64,000 nt of DNA from Burkholderia sp. S171 (GCF_009766085.1 NZ_LMUF01000026.1:62460-126459); one strand, 5' to 3'. Shown: positions 28,320 to 38,149, counted from the first letter of the stretch. A program made the numbers and translations. The notes: generated by a model from the sequence alone, not told the origin.

Positions 28320-29720
28320 ATGCACATTCACATCCTCGGTATCTGCGGCACATTCATGGGTGGCCTTGCGGTCCTCGCCCGGGAAGCGGGTCATCGCGTC
28401 ACGGGTTGCGACGCCGGCGTTTATCCGCCGATGAGCACCCAGCTCGAGGCGCAGGGCATCGAGTTGATCGAGGGGTATGGCGTAGAGCAAATTGCGCTCG
28501 AACCCGATCTCTTCGTCATTGGTAATGTCGTGACGCGCGGCAATCCGCTAATGGAAGCTATCCTCGATCGCGGCTTGCCTTATACGTCCGGCCCGCAATG
28601 GCTTGGTGAGCACGTGCTCAACGGCAAATGGGTGATCGCGGTCGCCGGCACGCACGGCAAGACCACTACCAGTTCCATGGTGACGTGGCTGCTCGAAGAT
28701 GCCGGCATGAATCCGGGCTTCCTGATCGGCGGCGTGCCCCTGAATTTCGGCATCTCGGCGCGGCTGACGGATTCAAGCTTCTTCGTCATCGAAGCCGACG
28801 AATACGACACCGCTTTCTTCGATAAACGCTCCAAGTTCGTTCATTATCGGCCGCGCACGGCGGTGCTGAACAATCTCGAATTCGACCACGCCGATATCTT
28901 TCCGGATCTTGCTGCTATCGAGACGCAATTTCATCATCTGGTGCGCACCGTGCCCGGCGTCGGACGAATCGTCACGAACGGCCGCGAAGCCGCGCTTGAA
29001 CGCGTGCTGACACGTGGTTGCTGGTCGGGCGTCGAACGCTTCGGTGTGCAAGGCGGCTGGGAAGCGCTGCCCGCGATCGACGGTGTGGCCGTCGACGCGC
29101 AGTTCGCCGTGTTCTGGGAAGGCGAGCGCCTGGGCGTGGTCGACTGGCAAGTGCAAGGCGAGCACAATCGAATGAATGCGCTTGCAGCAATCGCGGCGGC
29201 GCGTTCCGTAGGCGTTCCGCCGGCGCAGGCGACGCAATCGCTGAGCACGTTCCGGAACGTGAAACGCCGGATGGAAGTGAAGGGCAGCGTGGACGGCGTG
29301 ACCGTCTACGACGACTTCGCGCATCATCCCACTGCGATTGAAACGACGGTAGCGGGATTGCGGACGCGCATCGGTGCAAATAGCCGCATCATTGCCGTCC
29401 TCGAACCACGTTCGAACACGATGAAACTCGGCACCATGAAAGCGCAATTGCCGGCCAGTCTCGCCGACGCCGACCTGGTTTTCGGCTATGGCGCGCACGA
29501 AGGCCGCGACAAGCTCGGCTGGGATCTGCAAGCGACACTGGCGCCGCTCGGCGATAAAGCCCAGGCGTTCAGCGACCTTGCCGCGCTCGTCAAGGCAATC
29601 GCCGCCGCGGCGCGTCCTGGCGATCACGTGCTTGTCATGAGCAACGGCGGCTTCGGCGGCGTGCATCAGAAGCTGCTCGACGCACTGTCCACGCGGCCGG
29701 CCACCAAGGAGCGGGTGTGA
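28320..29720 (+). CDS. mpl: UDP-N-acetylmuramate:L-Ala-gamma-D-Glu-meso-DAP ligase
   Basis: Peptidoglycan-recycling ligase that joins the salvaged tripeptide to UDP-MurNAc. The 466-residue Mur-ligase protein begins MHIHILGICGTFMGGLAVLA, has the P-loop GTHGKTTTSSMVTWLL, the central EADEYDTAFFDKRSKF characteristic of Mpl rather than MurC, and the C-terminal VYDDFAHHPTAIETT. Length is typical. The reading frame is open well upstream, but those residues overlap the divergent gene and are not conserved-looking. Its stop overlaps the next start (GTGTGA). Confidence 0.95.
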   Translation: MHIHILGICGTFMGGLAVLAREAGHRVTGCDAGVYPPMSTQLEAQGIELIEGYGVEQIALEPDLFVIGNVVTRGNPLMEAILDRGLPYTSGPQWLGEHVLNGKWVIAVAGTHGKTTTSSMVTWLLEDAGMNPGFLIGGVPLNFGISARLTDSSFFVIEADEYDTAFFDKRSKFVHYRPRTAVLNNLEFDHADIFPDLAAIETQFHHLVRTVPGVGRIVTNGREAALERVLTRGCWSGVERFGVQGGWEALPAIDGVAVDAQFAVFWEGERLGVVDWQVQGEHNRMNALAAIAAARSVGVPPAQATQSLSTFRNVKRRMEVKGSVDGVTVYDDFAHHPTAIETTVAGLRTRIGANSRIIAVLEPRSNTMKLGTMKAQLPASLADADLVFGYGAHEGRDKLGWDLQATLAPLGDKAQAFSDLAALVKAIAAAARPGDHVLVMSNGGFGGVHQKLLDALSTRPATKERV

Positions 29721-30304
29721 TTCTTTATCTGCACGGCTTTCGGTCATCGCCACAATCTTTCAAAGCCCGCGTGATGCGCGCGCGGCTGGAAGAGCTCGGA
29801 TTGATCGACCAATGGCAGTGCCCGACGTTGCCGGTCTCGCCCCGCGAAGCCATAGCGCTGGCCGAATCTCTCGCAGCGCTTGCCGATGACGACCAGATCA
29901 CGGTGATCGGCAGCTCGCTCGGCGGGTTCTACGCAACGTGGCTCGCCGAAAAACACGGCTGGCGCGCGGTCCTGCTGAATCCGGCGGTCGTGCCGCAAGA
30001 GGACCTGAGCGCTTATCTCGGCGAGCAGCCGTTGTGGCATGGCGGCGGCAGTATTGTGGTCGAGCCGCGTCATATCGATGAATTGCGTGCGCTTTCCGTC
30101 TCGTCGATCACCCGCCCGGACCGCTACTATCTGATCGCGGCCACCGGCGACGAAGTGCTCGACTATCGCACCATGCTCGCGCATTACCCGGATGTGCGGA
30201 CTACGCTAATCCAGGGCAGCGATCACGCGATCAGCGACTTTCCCAGTTACCTGGACCAGGTGCTCGCGTTCTGCGAGGCTCGGCCGCCCGCTGTCGCGGC
30301 CTGA
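29717..30304 (+). CDS. YqiA/YcfP-like alpha/beta-hydrolase (esterase)
   Basis: A 195-residue small alpha/beta hydrolase. MILYLHGFRSSPQSFKA gives the HGF oxyanion strand, VIGSSLGGFYATWLAEKHG the nucleophile elbow (G-S-S-L-G-G), and HAISDFPSYLDQVL the C-terminal His region. This matches the YqiA-type esterases. The start is a GTG overlapping the mpl stop codon by 4 bases, indicating translational coupling with peptidoglycan recycling; the natural substrate is unknown. Confidence 0.85.
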   Translation: MILYLHGFRSSPQSFKARVMRARLEELGLIDQWQCPTLPVSPREAIALAESLAALADDDQITVIGSSLGGFYATWLAEKHGWRAVLLNPAVVPQEDLSAYLGEQPLWHGGGSIVVEPRHIDELRALSVSSITRPDRYYLIAATGDEVLDYRTMLAHYPDVRTTLIQGSDHAISDFPSYLDQVLAFCEARPPAVAA

Positions 30305-30402
30305 AGACCCTGAGCGTTTCCTTTTATGTGGGCTTGGCGCTTTGTACGGGATGCGAACCCGACTGAACGCCACGTCGACCAACAGTCTTTCGAGAGTATT
30401 GA

Positions 30403-32505
30403 GTGAACGTTTTTTTTGAGGAATCAGGTAGTTTCAAGGCCGGCGCCGTTCTGTCCAAGCAGAACGATGCGTTTCAGGTCGAGTTGCCGGGCGGGCGACG
30501 CGCGAAAGTGCGTGCCAAAGACGTATTGATCGAATTCGAGAAACCGAACGCCGCCGATCTGATGCAGCAGGCCGATGCCATCGCACAGGACATCGATCTC
30601 GACTTCCTATGGGAGTGCGCACCGGAAGAAGAATTTCCGTTCGCGGAACTGGGCGCGGATTATTTCGGCGATAAATTCGGCGCTACCGAGCGTGCCGCGC
30701 TTGTGCTGCGCATGCACGGTTCGCCGGTGTATTTTCGCCGCAAGGGGCGCGGGCAGTATCAGCGCGCGCCGCAGGAACAGTTGCAGATGGCGCTGGCCGG
30801 TCTGGAAAAGAAACGGCAACTTGCCTTGGTGCAAGCGGGTTACGAAGCCGAACTGGTCGCTGGAAAACTGCCCGATGCGCTCGCCGGCAAGGCAATCGGC
30901 TTGCTGACGAAGCCGGACAAGAACGCTATCGAATATAAGGCGCTTGAAGCGGCCGCTGCCGCTCGCGGGATTTCGCAAGCGCGGCTGATGCTGGAAGTGG
31001 GTGGCATTCCCTCGGCGCGTGCGCTGCACGAAGCGCGTTTCCTGTCGGAGTTTTTCCCGCACGGGACGGGCTTCGCGCCGGTCACGGTGCCACCATTGCC
31101 CGACGATCTGCCGGAAGCGAACGTGCAGGCGTTTTCTATCGATGACGTCACCACCACCGAAATTGACGACGCATTCTCCGTCGAGCATCTCGCCGATGGC
31201 CGCGTGCGCGTGGGTATTCACATCGCGGCGCCGGCGTTGGGGATCTCGCGCGGCGACATGATCGATGCAATCGCGCGTACCCGCCTGTCCACCGTCTACA
31301 TGCCCGGCGACAAGATCACGATGCTGCCGGACAGCGTCGTGGAAGCGTTCACGCTGGCGGAAGGCGGATTGCGGCCGGCGTTGTCGCTGTACATCATCGT
31401 GAATCGGGAAACGCAGGAAATTGTCGCGACCGAAACGCGCGCCGAGCGTGTGTTCGTGAAGAGCAATCTTCGACACAATCATCTGGACGAACACGTCACC
31501 GAGGAATCGCTCGCGGCGGGTAGCGGCGAGTATGCGCACAAGGATGACATCGCGGTGCTGTGGCCGCTCGCGCAGGCGCTGTTCGAAAAGCGTCAGGAAG
31601 CGCGCGCCGGGTACGGTCTGCGGCGTGAGGTGCAGCGGAACAACGACTTCAATTTCTATGTGGAAGGCGAGCACATCACGATCACGCCGCGTCGACGCGG
31701 ATCGCCGCTTGATTTGATCGTCGCTGAGCTGGCGATTTTGGCGAATTCATCGTGGGGCGCGTTTCTTAACGATCACAGCGTGCCGGGGATCTACCGGTCG
31801 CAGCGCGGATTCGGCGCGCCGGGTCCGAAGCGCACGCGCATGCAAACCACGCCCGCGCCGCACGAAGGGCTGGGGGTTGCGCAATATGCGTGGAGCACGT
31901 CGCCGTTGCGTCGATACGTCGACTTGGTCAATCAATGGCAGTTGCTCGCGTGTGTGCGGCATGGCGTGACGGCTGCGCTGGTCGCACCGTTCAAGCCGAA
32001 AGACGCTGATTTGTTCGCTGTTGTTCAGGGCTTCGATGATCAGTATTCCGCGTACGCCGATTATCAACGGCGCATGGAGTACTTCTGGTGTCTGCGATGG
32101 TTGAAGCAGGAGAACAAGAAGCACGTGGCGGCGTCGGTGGTGAAGGACGATCTCGTGCGCCTCGATGAAATCCCGCTGATGCTGCACGTGCCTGGCCTTG
32201 GCGTGCACGCGCGCGGGACGAAGGTGATGCTGGACGTCATGAGTCTCGATGAACTCACGGTCGAGGCGTCGTGCCGCTTGCTGCATGTGATCGATGCGCC
32301 CGCTCCGGTGTCGGCGCAAGAGGCTGAGGCGCAGCAGGAAGAAGCGGAAGAAGAGTCGATCGAAGCGGAAGATTTGAGCGCAGAGAGCGAAGCTGAGGCG
32401 CAGGCGGAAGCGGTGCCGGAAGGCGAAGCTGCCACGAACGCAGAACCAGCAACCGACGAACCGGCCGGCGAAAGCACGCCCGACACGACGGAGCCGACGC
32501 GATGA
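30403..32505 (+). CDS. RNase II/RNB-family exoribonuclease
   Basis: A 700-residue 3'-to-5' exoribonuclease. The N-terminus (FEESGSFKAGAVLSKQ) is a small beta domain; the RNB catalytic core starts near residue 240 with SIDDVTTTEIDDAFSVE (metal-binding Asp cluster) and continues through GIYRSQRGFG and the RRYVDLVNQWQL signature. After about residue 630 the protein ends in a highly acidic Glu/Ala-rich tail. It is shorter than RNase R and lacks an obvious Lys-rich tail, so RNase II-like is the safer name. GTG start at 30403; its stop overlaps aroE. Confidence 0.88.
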   Translation: MNVFFEESGSFKAGAVLSKQNDAFQVELPGGRRAKVRAKDVLIEFEKPNAADLMQQADAIAQDIDLDFLWECAPEEEFPFAELGADYFGDKFGATERAALVLRMHGSPVYFRRKGRGQYQRAPQEQLQMALAGLEKKRQLALVQAGYEAELVAGKLPDALAGKAIGLLTKPDKNAIEYKALEAAAAARGISQARLMLEVGGIPSARALHEARFLSEFFPHGTGFAPVTVPPLPDDLPEANVQAFSIDDVTTTEIDDAFSVEHLADGRVRVGIHIAAPALGISRGDMIDAIARTRLSTVYMPGDKITMLPDSVVEAFTLAEGGLRPALSLYIIVNRETQEIVATETRAERVFVKSNLRHNHLDEHVTEESLAAGSGEYAHKDDIAVLWPLAQALFEKRQEARAGYGLRREVQRNNDFNFYVEGEHITITPRRRGSPLDLIVAELAILANSSWGAFLNDHSVPGIYRSQRGFGAPGPKRTRMQTTPAPHEGLGVAQYAWSTSPLRRYVDLVNQWQLLACVRHGVTAALVAPFKPKDADLFAVVQGFDDQYSAYADYQRRMEYFWCLRWLKQENKKHVAASVVKDDLVRLDEIPLMLHVPGLGVHARGTKVMLDVMSLDELTVEASCRLLHVIDAPAPVSAQEAEAQQEEAEEESIEAEDLSAESEAEAQAEAVPEGEAATNAEPATDEPAGESTPDTTEPTR

Positions 32506-33362
32506 CATCGGGCTTGGCGTCTCGGGACCACTATGCCGTGATCGGCAATCCGGTCGCGCACAGCAAATCACCGTGGATTCATGCGCGTTTTGCCGAGCAG
32601 ACGGGCGAGGCGATCGAATATGGGCGCGTGCTTGGGACAATCGGTGCGTTCGCCGACGATGTCCGCGCGTTCGTCGAATCCGGTGGTCGCGGCATGAACG
32701 TGACCGTGCCGTTCAAGCTCGACGCGCACGCTTTCGCCAATACCCTCACGCCGCGCGCCGCCGCTGCGGGCGCGGTGAACACGCTGGCGTTCAACGCCGA
32801 CGGCGTGCTCGGCGACAACACCGACGGGGTGGGCCTTGTGCGTGATATCGAAGGGAATCTGGGCGTTGGTTTGAAAGGCGCGCGCGTGCTGTTGCTCGGC
32901 GCGGGCGGCGCGGCGCGCGGTGTCGTGCTGCCCATGCTGGATGGCGGCGTGGCGGCGTTGACTATCGTGAACAGGACGGCATCGAAGGCGCGGCAACTCG
33001 TCGATCATTTCTCCGATGCCGCGCACGCCGTGCATGTGCGTTTCTCCGGCGGCGCTGCGGATAGCGTGGAAGCGGGCCCGTACGATGTGATCGTCAACGC
33101 GACGGCCGGCAGTCTCGACGACTCGCTGCCCGATTGCGACGACGGTTCGTTCGGCCCCGGCACGCTCGCCTACGACATGATGTACAGCGCCCAGCCGACC
33201 GTATTCATGCGTCATGCCGACAGCCTCGGCGCACGTTCGGCCGACGGCCTTGGGATGCTCGTCGAGCAAGCGGCGGAATCGTTTTTCCTGTGGCGCGGGG
33301 TGCGTCCGGACAGCGGCGCGGTGCTGCGTGCGTTGCGGCTGGAGTTATCGACGAAGGTTTAA
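32502..33362 (+). CDS. aroE: Shikimate dehydrogenase
   Basis: NADPH-dependent reduction of 3-dehydroshikimate. The 286-residue protein has the shikimate-binding motif [15 protein letters not shown], the catalytic Lys in [23 protein letters not shown] with the catalytic Asp, and the dinucleotide motif [17 protein letters not shown]. Length is standard. ATG overlaps the TGA of the RNB gene (4 bases), so aroE is translationally coupled to it. Confidence 0.96.
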   Translation: MTSGLASRDHYAVIGNPVAHSKSPWIHARFAEQTGEAIEYGRVLGTIGAFADDVRAFVESGGRGMNVTVPFKLDAHAFANTLTPRAAAAGAVNTLAFNADGVLGDNTDGVGLVRDIEGNLGVGLKGARVLLLGAGGAARGVVLPMLDGGVAALTIVNRTASKARQLVDHFSDAAHAVHVRFSGGAADSVEAGPYDVIVNATAGSLDDSLPDCDDGSFGPGTLAYDMMYSAQPTVFMRHADSLGARSADGLGMLVEQAAESFFLWRGVRPDSGAVLRALRLELSTKV

Positions 33363-33421
33363 TTGAGCGCGTGGATCAGCGCGCCGTTATGTTCCGATTC
33401 GTTCCAACCAGAAGAAGCACG

Positions 33422-34144
33422 ATGACAAGAACAAAATCGCCCGTTCGTCTCGGGCCGGCTCGGTGGATCGTCTACGGCATCTCGGTCATGGCGATTGCCG
33501 TCATCGCCACGCAGGTCTACTTCTTCGCGATGGTCGGGATTTATACGTTCGTCAATCCCTCATCGACGGCGTTCATGCGCTCGGACGCGTGGCGCCTTGC
33601 GCAAGATCGTCCCGATCTCGCCATTCAGCGCACCTGGATTCCGTACGACCAGATTTCGCGCAATTTGAAGCGCGCGATCATTGCGTCCGAGGACGCGAAC
33701 TTTGTCACCAACAACGGTTACGAAACCGACGCCATCCTGAAAGCCTGGGAGAAGAACAAGGCGCGCGGCAAAATTGTCGCGGGCGGGTCAACCATCTCCC
33801 AGCAACTGGCGCGCAACCTGTTTTTATCGCGGGAAAAGAGTTACGTGAGGAAGGCGGAGGAACTGGTCATCACGTCGATGCTCGAGCTCTGGATGGACAA
33901 GGAACGCATTTTCGAGATCTACCTGAATTCGGTGGAGTGGGGCAATGGCGTGTATGGCGCTGAAGCGGCGGCGAATTACTACTACAAGACGTCGGCGTCG
34001 AAGCTGAGCGCGTGGCAATCGGCGCGGCTCGCGGTGATGTTGCCGAGGCCGAAATACTTCGATGAACACAGAGGATCGGCGTATTTGTCGCAGCGGGCGG
34101 GAGTGATTACGCGGCGGATGGGGGCGGCGGAACTGCCGCATTGA
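33422..34144 (+). CDS. mtgA: Monofunctional peptidoglycan glycosyltransferase
   Basis: Polymerises lipid II glycan strands at the inner membrane. The 240-residue GT51 enzyme has one N-terminal membrane helix ([20 protein letters not shown]), the catalytic Glu motif in [38 protein letters not shown], and [20 protein letters not shown] with [14 protein letters not shown]. No transpeptidase domain is present, as expected. An upstream in-frame ATG at 33389 is possible but 33422 gives the usual short cytoplasmic tail. A good terminator follows. Confidence 0.94.
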   Translation: MTRTKSPVRLGPARWIVYGISVMAIAVIATQVYFFAMVGIYTFVNPSSTAFMRSDAWRLAQDRPDLAIQRTWIPYDQISRNLKRAIIASEDANFVTNNGYETDAILKAWEKNKARGKIVAGGSTISQQLARNLFLSREKSYVRKAEELVITSMLELWMDKERIFEIYLNSVEWGNGVYGAEAAANYYYKTSASKLSAWQSARLAVMLPRPKYFDEHRGSAYLSQRAGVITRRMGAAELPH

Positions 34145-34203
34145 AGAAAAAACTCCTGCATAAGCCGACGCAGCCTGGGTTTGCGAACCCTCGTTTCCCC
34201 CCC

Positions 34204-34230
34204 AAAACCCCGCTTCGTCGGGGTTTTTTG
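34204..34230 (+). terminator. Rho-independent terminator after mtgA
   Basis: AAAACCCCG and CGGGGTTTT arms around a CTTCGT loop, followed by further T; a compact, near-ideal terminator. Confidence 0.88.
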
Positions 34231-34266
34231 TTTTCCGAACGTTCACTAAAAACCCGATTAACCTCC

Positions 34267-34322
34267 CAATATGTGAACACATCAATCACATATTGAATAA
34301 TCGAGACGCCCGGCTCTAAAAT
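34267..34322 (+). promoter_or_regulatory. Operator and promoter of the sugar-acid operon
   Basis: CAATATGTGA (34267-34276) and TCACATATTG (34286-34295) form a perfect 10-bp inverted repeat with a 9-bp spacer. A promoter-like TTGAAT (34293-34298), 18 bp, TAAAAT (34317-34322) overlaps its right arm, so a bound protein would cover the -35 region. The obvious candidate is the IclR-family protein encoded 300 bp downstream. The 9-bp spacer does not fit a CRP site (6 bp). The remainder of the 450-bp gap shows no other convincing gene. Confidence 0.6.
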
Positions 34323-34596
34323 CCGATCACAGCCAAAACGGCAGTTACACCCGGCTCGGGGTTTTCCCGTAGACCGCGTGAAACGAAAAAAGCACTCGGA
34401 GACAAGTCATGCCCACGTCAGCGACATCAGCGCACTCAGCGCGCTCGCATCTGCACTCGCCTCCGTGCGTCTCGCACTCCTTATCGATGATTCCCCGCGC
34501 CGCATCCTGCGTGACGCTTCGCCGCGTTCCATCGGCCCGGTAACTCGCGTCGTGAACGAACGCGTAATCATTCTCAAGCCGCGAACATCGAGTGCC

Positions 34597-35550
34597 ATGA
34601 CTAAGACCCTGAATCCCACCGTCGAGCATGAATTGTCGATGGACCGCACGGCCGGTAATTCGGCAGCGCCCGAGGTAAATGCAGCAGACGCAGCCAACGA
34701 AGCGAACAAGCCGAGCGAAGCGCAGGCATCGGCGGCCGCATTGCTCGACCTCACGCCGCAGCAAGCTGGCACGCAAACCCTGCTGCGCGGCCTCGCGATT
34801 CTCGAAGCCGCAGCCGGCGGCGCGCGTGATCTGCGCAGCATCGGCGCGGCGCTCGGCACGACTCGCAGCACGACGCATCGCCTGGTGAGCTCGCTGGTGC
34901 AGGCGCGCTATCTGCGCCAGGTCGGCGGTGGTTATCTGCTCGGCCCGAAGCTGATCGAACTCGGCACGATCGCTCTTGAGCAAATGCCGCTCACCGCGGT
35001 AGCGCGCCCACATTTGCAAGTGCTTGCCGAGCATACACACGACACCATCCACCTAGGCGTGCGTGACGGCGACGACGTGCTCTACATCGACAAGATTCCC
35101 GGCACGCGCGGCCTCGAAATGCGCTCACGCGTAGGTCACCGGATGCCGCTGGCATCGACGGGAATTGGCAAAGCGATGATGCTCGACCTGCCGCCCGAAA
35201 CGTGGTCGAAGCTGCTGGAAGCGTCGCATCGCGTGTTGGCAAAGGTGAGTTTCAAGCCCGATCACCAGCCTGATATCGATACCTTCGTGCAGCGCATGAC
35301 ACGTTATTCGCAAGGCGGTTTCACCTTCGATCTCGAGGAAAACGAAGCGTCGATCCGCTGCGTCGCGGCGCCGGTGCGTGACGCGTCGGGCGCGATTGTC
35401 GCGGCGCTGTCGGTGGCGAGCACGATTCCGTACATGCCGTCGGAGCGCATGGAAGAACTGATTCCGGTCGTGCAGCGCGAAGCGCGCGCGATCTCGCAAG
35501 AACTCGGCTGGCGCGTTCCGCAGCCCGCAACACGCAGGATCAAACGATGA
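34597..35550 (+). CDS. IclR-family transcriptional regulator
   Basis: A 317-residue regulator, likely controlling the downstream dgo/ara-type operon. An Ala/Glu/Asn-rich N-terminal stretch (about 1-60) precedes the winged HTH (LLRGLAILEAAAGGARDLRS, TTRSTTHRLVSSLVQARYL) and the C-terminal IclR effector domain (RVGHRMPLASTGIGKAMML, and GGFTFDLEENEASIRCVAAP). The reading frame is open upstream to 34378 and no start has a strong Shine-Dalgarno, so 34597 is a reasoned choice only. Its stop overlaps the dgoK start (ATGA). Confidence 0.88.
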   Translation: MTKTLNPTVEHELSMDRTAGNSAAPEVNAADAANEANKPSEAQASAAALLDLTPQQAGTQTLLRGLAILEAAAGGARDLRSIGAALGTTRSTTHRLVSSLVQARYLRQVGGGYLLGPKLIELGTIALEQMPLTAVARPHLQVLAEHTHDTIHLGVRDGDDVLYIDKIPGTRGLEMRSRVGHRMPLASTGIGKAMMLDLPPETWSKLLEASHRVLAKVSFKPDHQPDIDTFVQRMTRYSQGGFTFDLEENEASIRCVAAPVRDASGAIVAALSVASTIPYMPSERMEELIPVVQREARAISQELGWRVPQPATRRIKR

Positions 35551-36575
35551 CGCGGATCGACACATCGGCCGAGACGCAATCAACGCGCGCGAACGAAGCG
35601 CCGGCGCTCATCGCGCTGGACTGGGGCACGACTTCGCTAAGAGCCTATCTGCTCGGCGCAAGCGGCGCGGTGCTGGATACGCGGGCATCGTCGGCGGGCA
35701 TCATGAATTTGCCGAAGCCCGCAGCGGAAGGCGGTTTCGACGAAGTATTCGATGCAACCTGCGGCGCCTGGCTCGCGAACGATGCGTCGCTTCCGGTGAT
35801 TGCGGCGGGCATGGTCGGCAGCGCGCAGGGCTGGGTGGAGGCGCCGTGCGTGTCCACCCCCGCCGATCCGGCTGCGCTGGTCGCGGGCATCGTGCGCGTG
35901 ACAACGCTCAAGGGCATTGCGGTTCATATCGTCCCGGGCGTGCTTGAAGACGGCGCGTTGCCGAACGTGATGCGCGGTGAAGAAACTCAGATCTTCGGTG
36001 CGCTCGCCAGCGATCCCACGCTGGACCAAGAACCGCACGGCGGCCTGATCGGCTTGCCCGGAACGCATGCGAAGTGGGCGGTGGTATCGAAGGCACGGAT
36101 CGAACGGTTCTACACCTTCATGACCGGCGAGACCTTCGGCGCGCTGCGCGATCACACCATTCTCGGCCGCACGATGCGCGTGACCGATCAGCAAGACCTG
36201 GGCGCATTCATTCGCGGTGTCGATACCGCCAAAGACGCGGGCCACGCCGGGTTGCTCGCGACGATTTTCAGCACCCGCACGCTGGGACTGACCGGGCAAT
36301 TGCAGCCCGAGCAACAAGCGGATTACCTGTCGGGCCTGTTGATCGGCCACGAATTACGCGGCCTCAACGAAGTGCTGGCGCGTGAGGAATCGGATCTCGC
36401 GGGCAAAGCGTTAAGGCTGATCGGTAACGACGCGCTGTGCGAACGTTATCGCCACGCGCTCGCACGTTTCGGTTGCCACGATGCGCGGACCGTCGCGCAC
36501 GCGACCGAGCGCGGGTTGCATCGGATCGCGCTGCAGGCCGGCCTGATCCAGTCGACGGCGAGCGCATCTAATTAG
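35547..36575 (+). CDS. dgoK: 2-dehydro-3-deoxygalactonokinase
   Basis: Phosphorylates 2-keto-3-deoxy-galactonate at C6 in the DeLey-Doudoroff (oxidative galactose) route. The 342-residue protein begins with ALIALDWGTTSLRAYLLGA, the phosphate-1 loop of the DgoK sugar-kinase family, and contains MVGSAQGWVEAPCVSTPAD, MRGEETQIFGAL and LPGTHAKWAVV, all DgoK signatures. It overlaps iclR by 4 bases and is followed 10 bp later by dgoA, so the three form one transcription unit. Confidence 0.92.
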   Translation: MTRIDTSAETQSTRANEAPALIALDWGTTSLRAYLLGASGAVLDTRASSAGIMNLPKPAAEGGFDEVFDATCGAWLANDASLPVIAAGMVGSAQGWVEAPCVSTPADPAALVAGIVRVTTLKGIAVHIVPGVLEDGALPNVMRGEETQIFGALASDPTLDQEPHGGLIGLPGTHAKWAVVSKARIERFYTFMTGETFGALRDHTILGRTMRVTDQQDLGAFIRGVDTAKDAGHAGLLATIFSTRTLGLTGQLQPEQQADYLSGLLIGHELRGLNEVLAREESDLAGKALRLIGNDALCERYRHALARFGCHDARTVAHATERGLHRIALQAGLIQSTASASN

Positions 36576-36585
36576 GAGCAGCACC

Positions 36586-37263
36586 ATGCAAATCGATATC
36601 AACCTCCCCGCGCCGTACGCGCCACACGCTGGTCTAGCGGCTGCGTTCGGCCTGTGTCCGCTCATCGCGATTCTGCGCGGCGTGACGCCGGCGGACGCCG
36701 CCGATCACGGCCTCGCGTTGTACGAAGCAGGCTTCCGGATCATGGAAGTGCCGTTGAATTCGCCGCAACCCTTCGACAGCATCGCGGCGATTCGCAAAGC
36801 GTTGCCTGCCGATGCCATCGTCGGAGCGGGCACGGTCCTGCATCCGGATTACGTCGCGCAAGTGAAAAATGCGGGCGGCGAGTTGATCGTGATGCCGCAC
36901 AGCGACGGCGATGTCGTGCGCGCCGCGAAAGCGCAAGGGCTTGCGTGTTCGCCGGGCGTCGCGACGCCGAACGAAGCCTTTCTCGCGCTGAAGAACGGCG
37001 CCGATGTGCTGAAGATGTTCCCCGCCGAGCAGCTTGGCGCGCATGTGGTGAAGGCCTGGCGCGCGGTGATCGCGGCGCAAGTGCCGCTCGTGCCGGTGGG
37101 TGGAATCTCGCCGGACAACATGGGACCGTTCCTGACCGCGGGCGCAAATGGTTTTGGTCTCGGTTCAGCGCTGTACAAGCCGGGTCAGAGCGCAGCGACC
37201 ACGGCGTCGCATGCGAAGGCGTTCATCAATGGATTGGCTGTGGCACGAGGCCAGAAGAAATGA
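36586..37263 (+). CDS. dgoA: 2-dehydro-3-deoxy-6-phosphogalactonate aldolase
   Basis: Cleaves KDPGal to pyruvate and glyceraldehyde 3-phosphate. The 225-residue class I aldolase has CPLIAILRGVTPADAADH, the general-base Glu in RIMEVPLNSPQPFDSI, AGTVLHPDYV, and the Schiff-base Lys in DVLKMFPAEQLGAHVVKAW. These features separate DgoA from Eda only by context; the adjacent dgoK supports DgoA. AGGAG precedes the ATG. The stop overlaps the next ATG by 4 bases. Confidence 0.92.
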   Translation: MQIDINLPAPYAPHAGLAAAFGLCPLIAILRGVTPADAADHGLALYEAGFRIMEVPLNSPQPFDSIAAIRKALPADAIVGAGTVLHPDYVAQVKNAGGELIVMPHSDGDVVRAAKAQGLACSPGVATPNEAFLALKNGADVLKMFPAEQLGAHVVKAWRAVIAAQVPLVPVGGISPDNMGPFLTAGANGFGLGSALYKPGQSAATTASHAKAFINGLAVARGQKK

Positions 37264-38030
37264 ACCGGCTCGCAGGCAAGGTCGCGGTCATCACCGGCGC
37301 CGGGCGTGGCATCGGCGCGGCGATTGCCAGCGCGTTCGTGCGCGAAGGCGCGGCGGTGGTGCTGGCGGAACTGGATATTGCGTTAGCGCGTGAAACGGCG
37401 GCGCGGATCGGATCGACGGACAACGTGCTCGCGGTGCAAACGGACGTGACGCAAAGCGCGTCGGTGCAACACGCAGTGAGCGAAGCCGAAGCGAAGTTCG
37501 GCCCCGTCGACGTGTTGATAAACAACGCGGGCATCAATGTGTTCTGCGATCCGCTGACCATGACCGACGATGACTGGCGCCGCTGTTTTGCCGTCGATCT
37601 CGACGGCGTCTGGAACGGCTGTCGCGCCGTGTTGCCGGGCATGGTTGAACGCGGGCGCGGCAGCATCGTGAATATTGCTTCTACGCACGCGTTCAAGATC
37701 ATCCCGGGGTGTTTTCCGTATCCGGTGGCGAAGCACGGGGTGATCGGATTGACGCGGGCGTTGGGTATCGAATATGCGGGGCGGCAGGTGCGGGTGAACG
37801 CGATTGCGCCGGGTTACATCGAGACGCAACTCACGCACGACTGGTGGAACGAACAGGCTGATCCGGCGAAGGCCAAACAGGCAACGCTCGATCTGCAGCC
37901 GATGAAGCGCATCGGCCAGCCGGAGGAAGTGGCGATGACCGCCGTGTTCCTCGCGTCCGACGAGGCGCCGTTTATCAACGCAAGTTGCATTACGGTCGAT
38001 GGCGGGCGCTCGGCGCTGTACCACGACTGA
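37260..38030 (+). CDS. SDR-family oxidoreductase (probable sugar dehydrogenase)
   Basis: A 256-residue classical short-chain dehydrogenase. NAD(P)-binding motif VAVITGAGRGIGAAIASAF, NNAG (INNAGINVFCDPLTM), catalytic Ser in IVNIASTHAF and Tyr-x-x-x-Lys in FPYPVAKHGVIGLTRA are all present, and the tail RIGQPEEVAMTAVFLASDE is typical. Its placement after dgoA points to oxidation of an aldose such as galactose or arabinose, or of a deoxy-keto intermediate; the exact substrate cannot be told. ATG overlaps the dgoA stop (ATGA). Confidence 0.85.
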   Translation: MNRLAGKVAVITGAGRGIGAAIASAFVREGAAVVLAELDIALARETAARIGSTDNVLAVQTDVTQSASVQHAVSEAEAKFGPVDVLINNAGINVFCDPLTMTDDDWRRCFAVDLDGVWNGCRAVLPGMVERGRGSIVNIASTHAFKIIPGCFPYPVAKHGVIGLTRALGIEYAGRQVRVNAIAPGYIETQLTHDWWNEQADPAKAKQATLDLQPMKRIGQPEEVAMTAVFLASDEAPFINASCITVDGGRSALYHD

Positions 38031-38059
38031 ACGAGACGTAAACGATTCAGTAGTAAAGG

Positions 38060-38088
38060 ATGACGCACTGGCCGTGGTGCGACGTCAT
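38060..38088 (+). other. Hairpin in the araF upstream region
   Basis: ATGACGCAC (38060-38068) can pair with GTGCG-AC-GTCAT (38077-38088) apart from a 2-nt bulge. It lies in the 119-bp spacer before araF and could be an operator or an RNA processing element. Confidence 0.35.
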
Positions 38089-38149
38089 GACAACAAGACG
38101 CGGCCAACACCTTCGTACCAACTAGACAGCTCAAGTCAGGAGACAGACC

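Noticed and set aside
34267..34295. CRP-type site (TGTGA...TCACA) ahead of the iclR operon
   Set aside because: The half-sites are separated by 9 bp rather than the 6 bp of a CRP site; a site for the neighbouring IclR protein is more likely.
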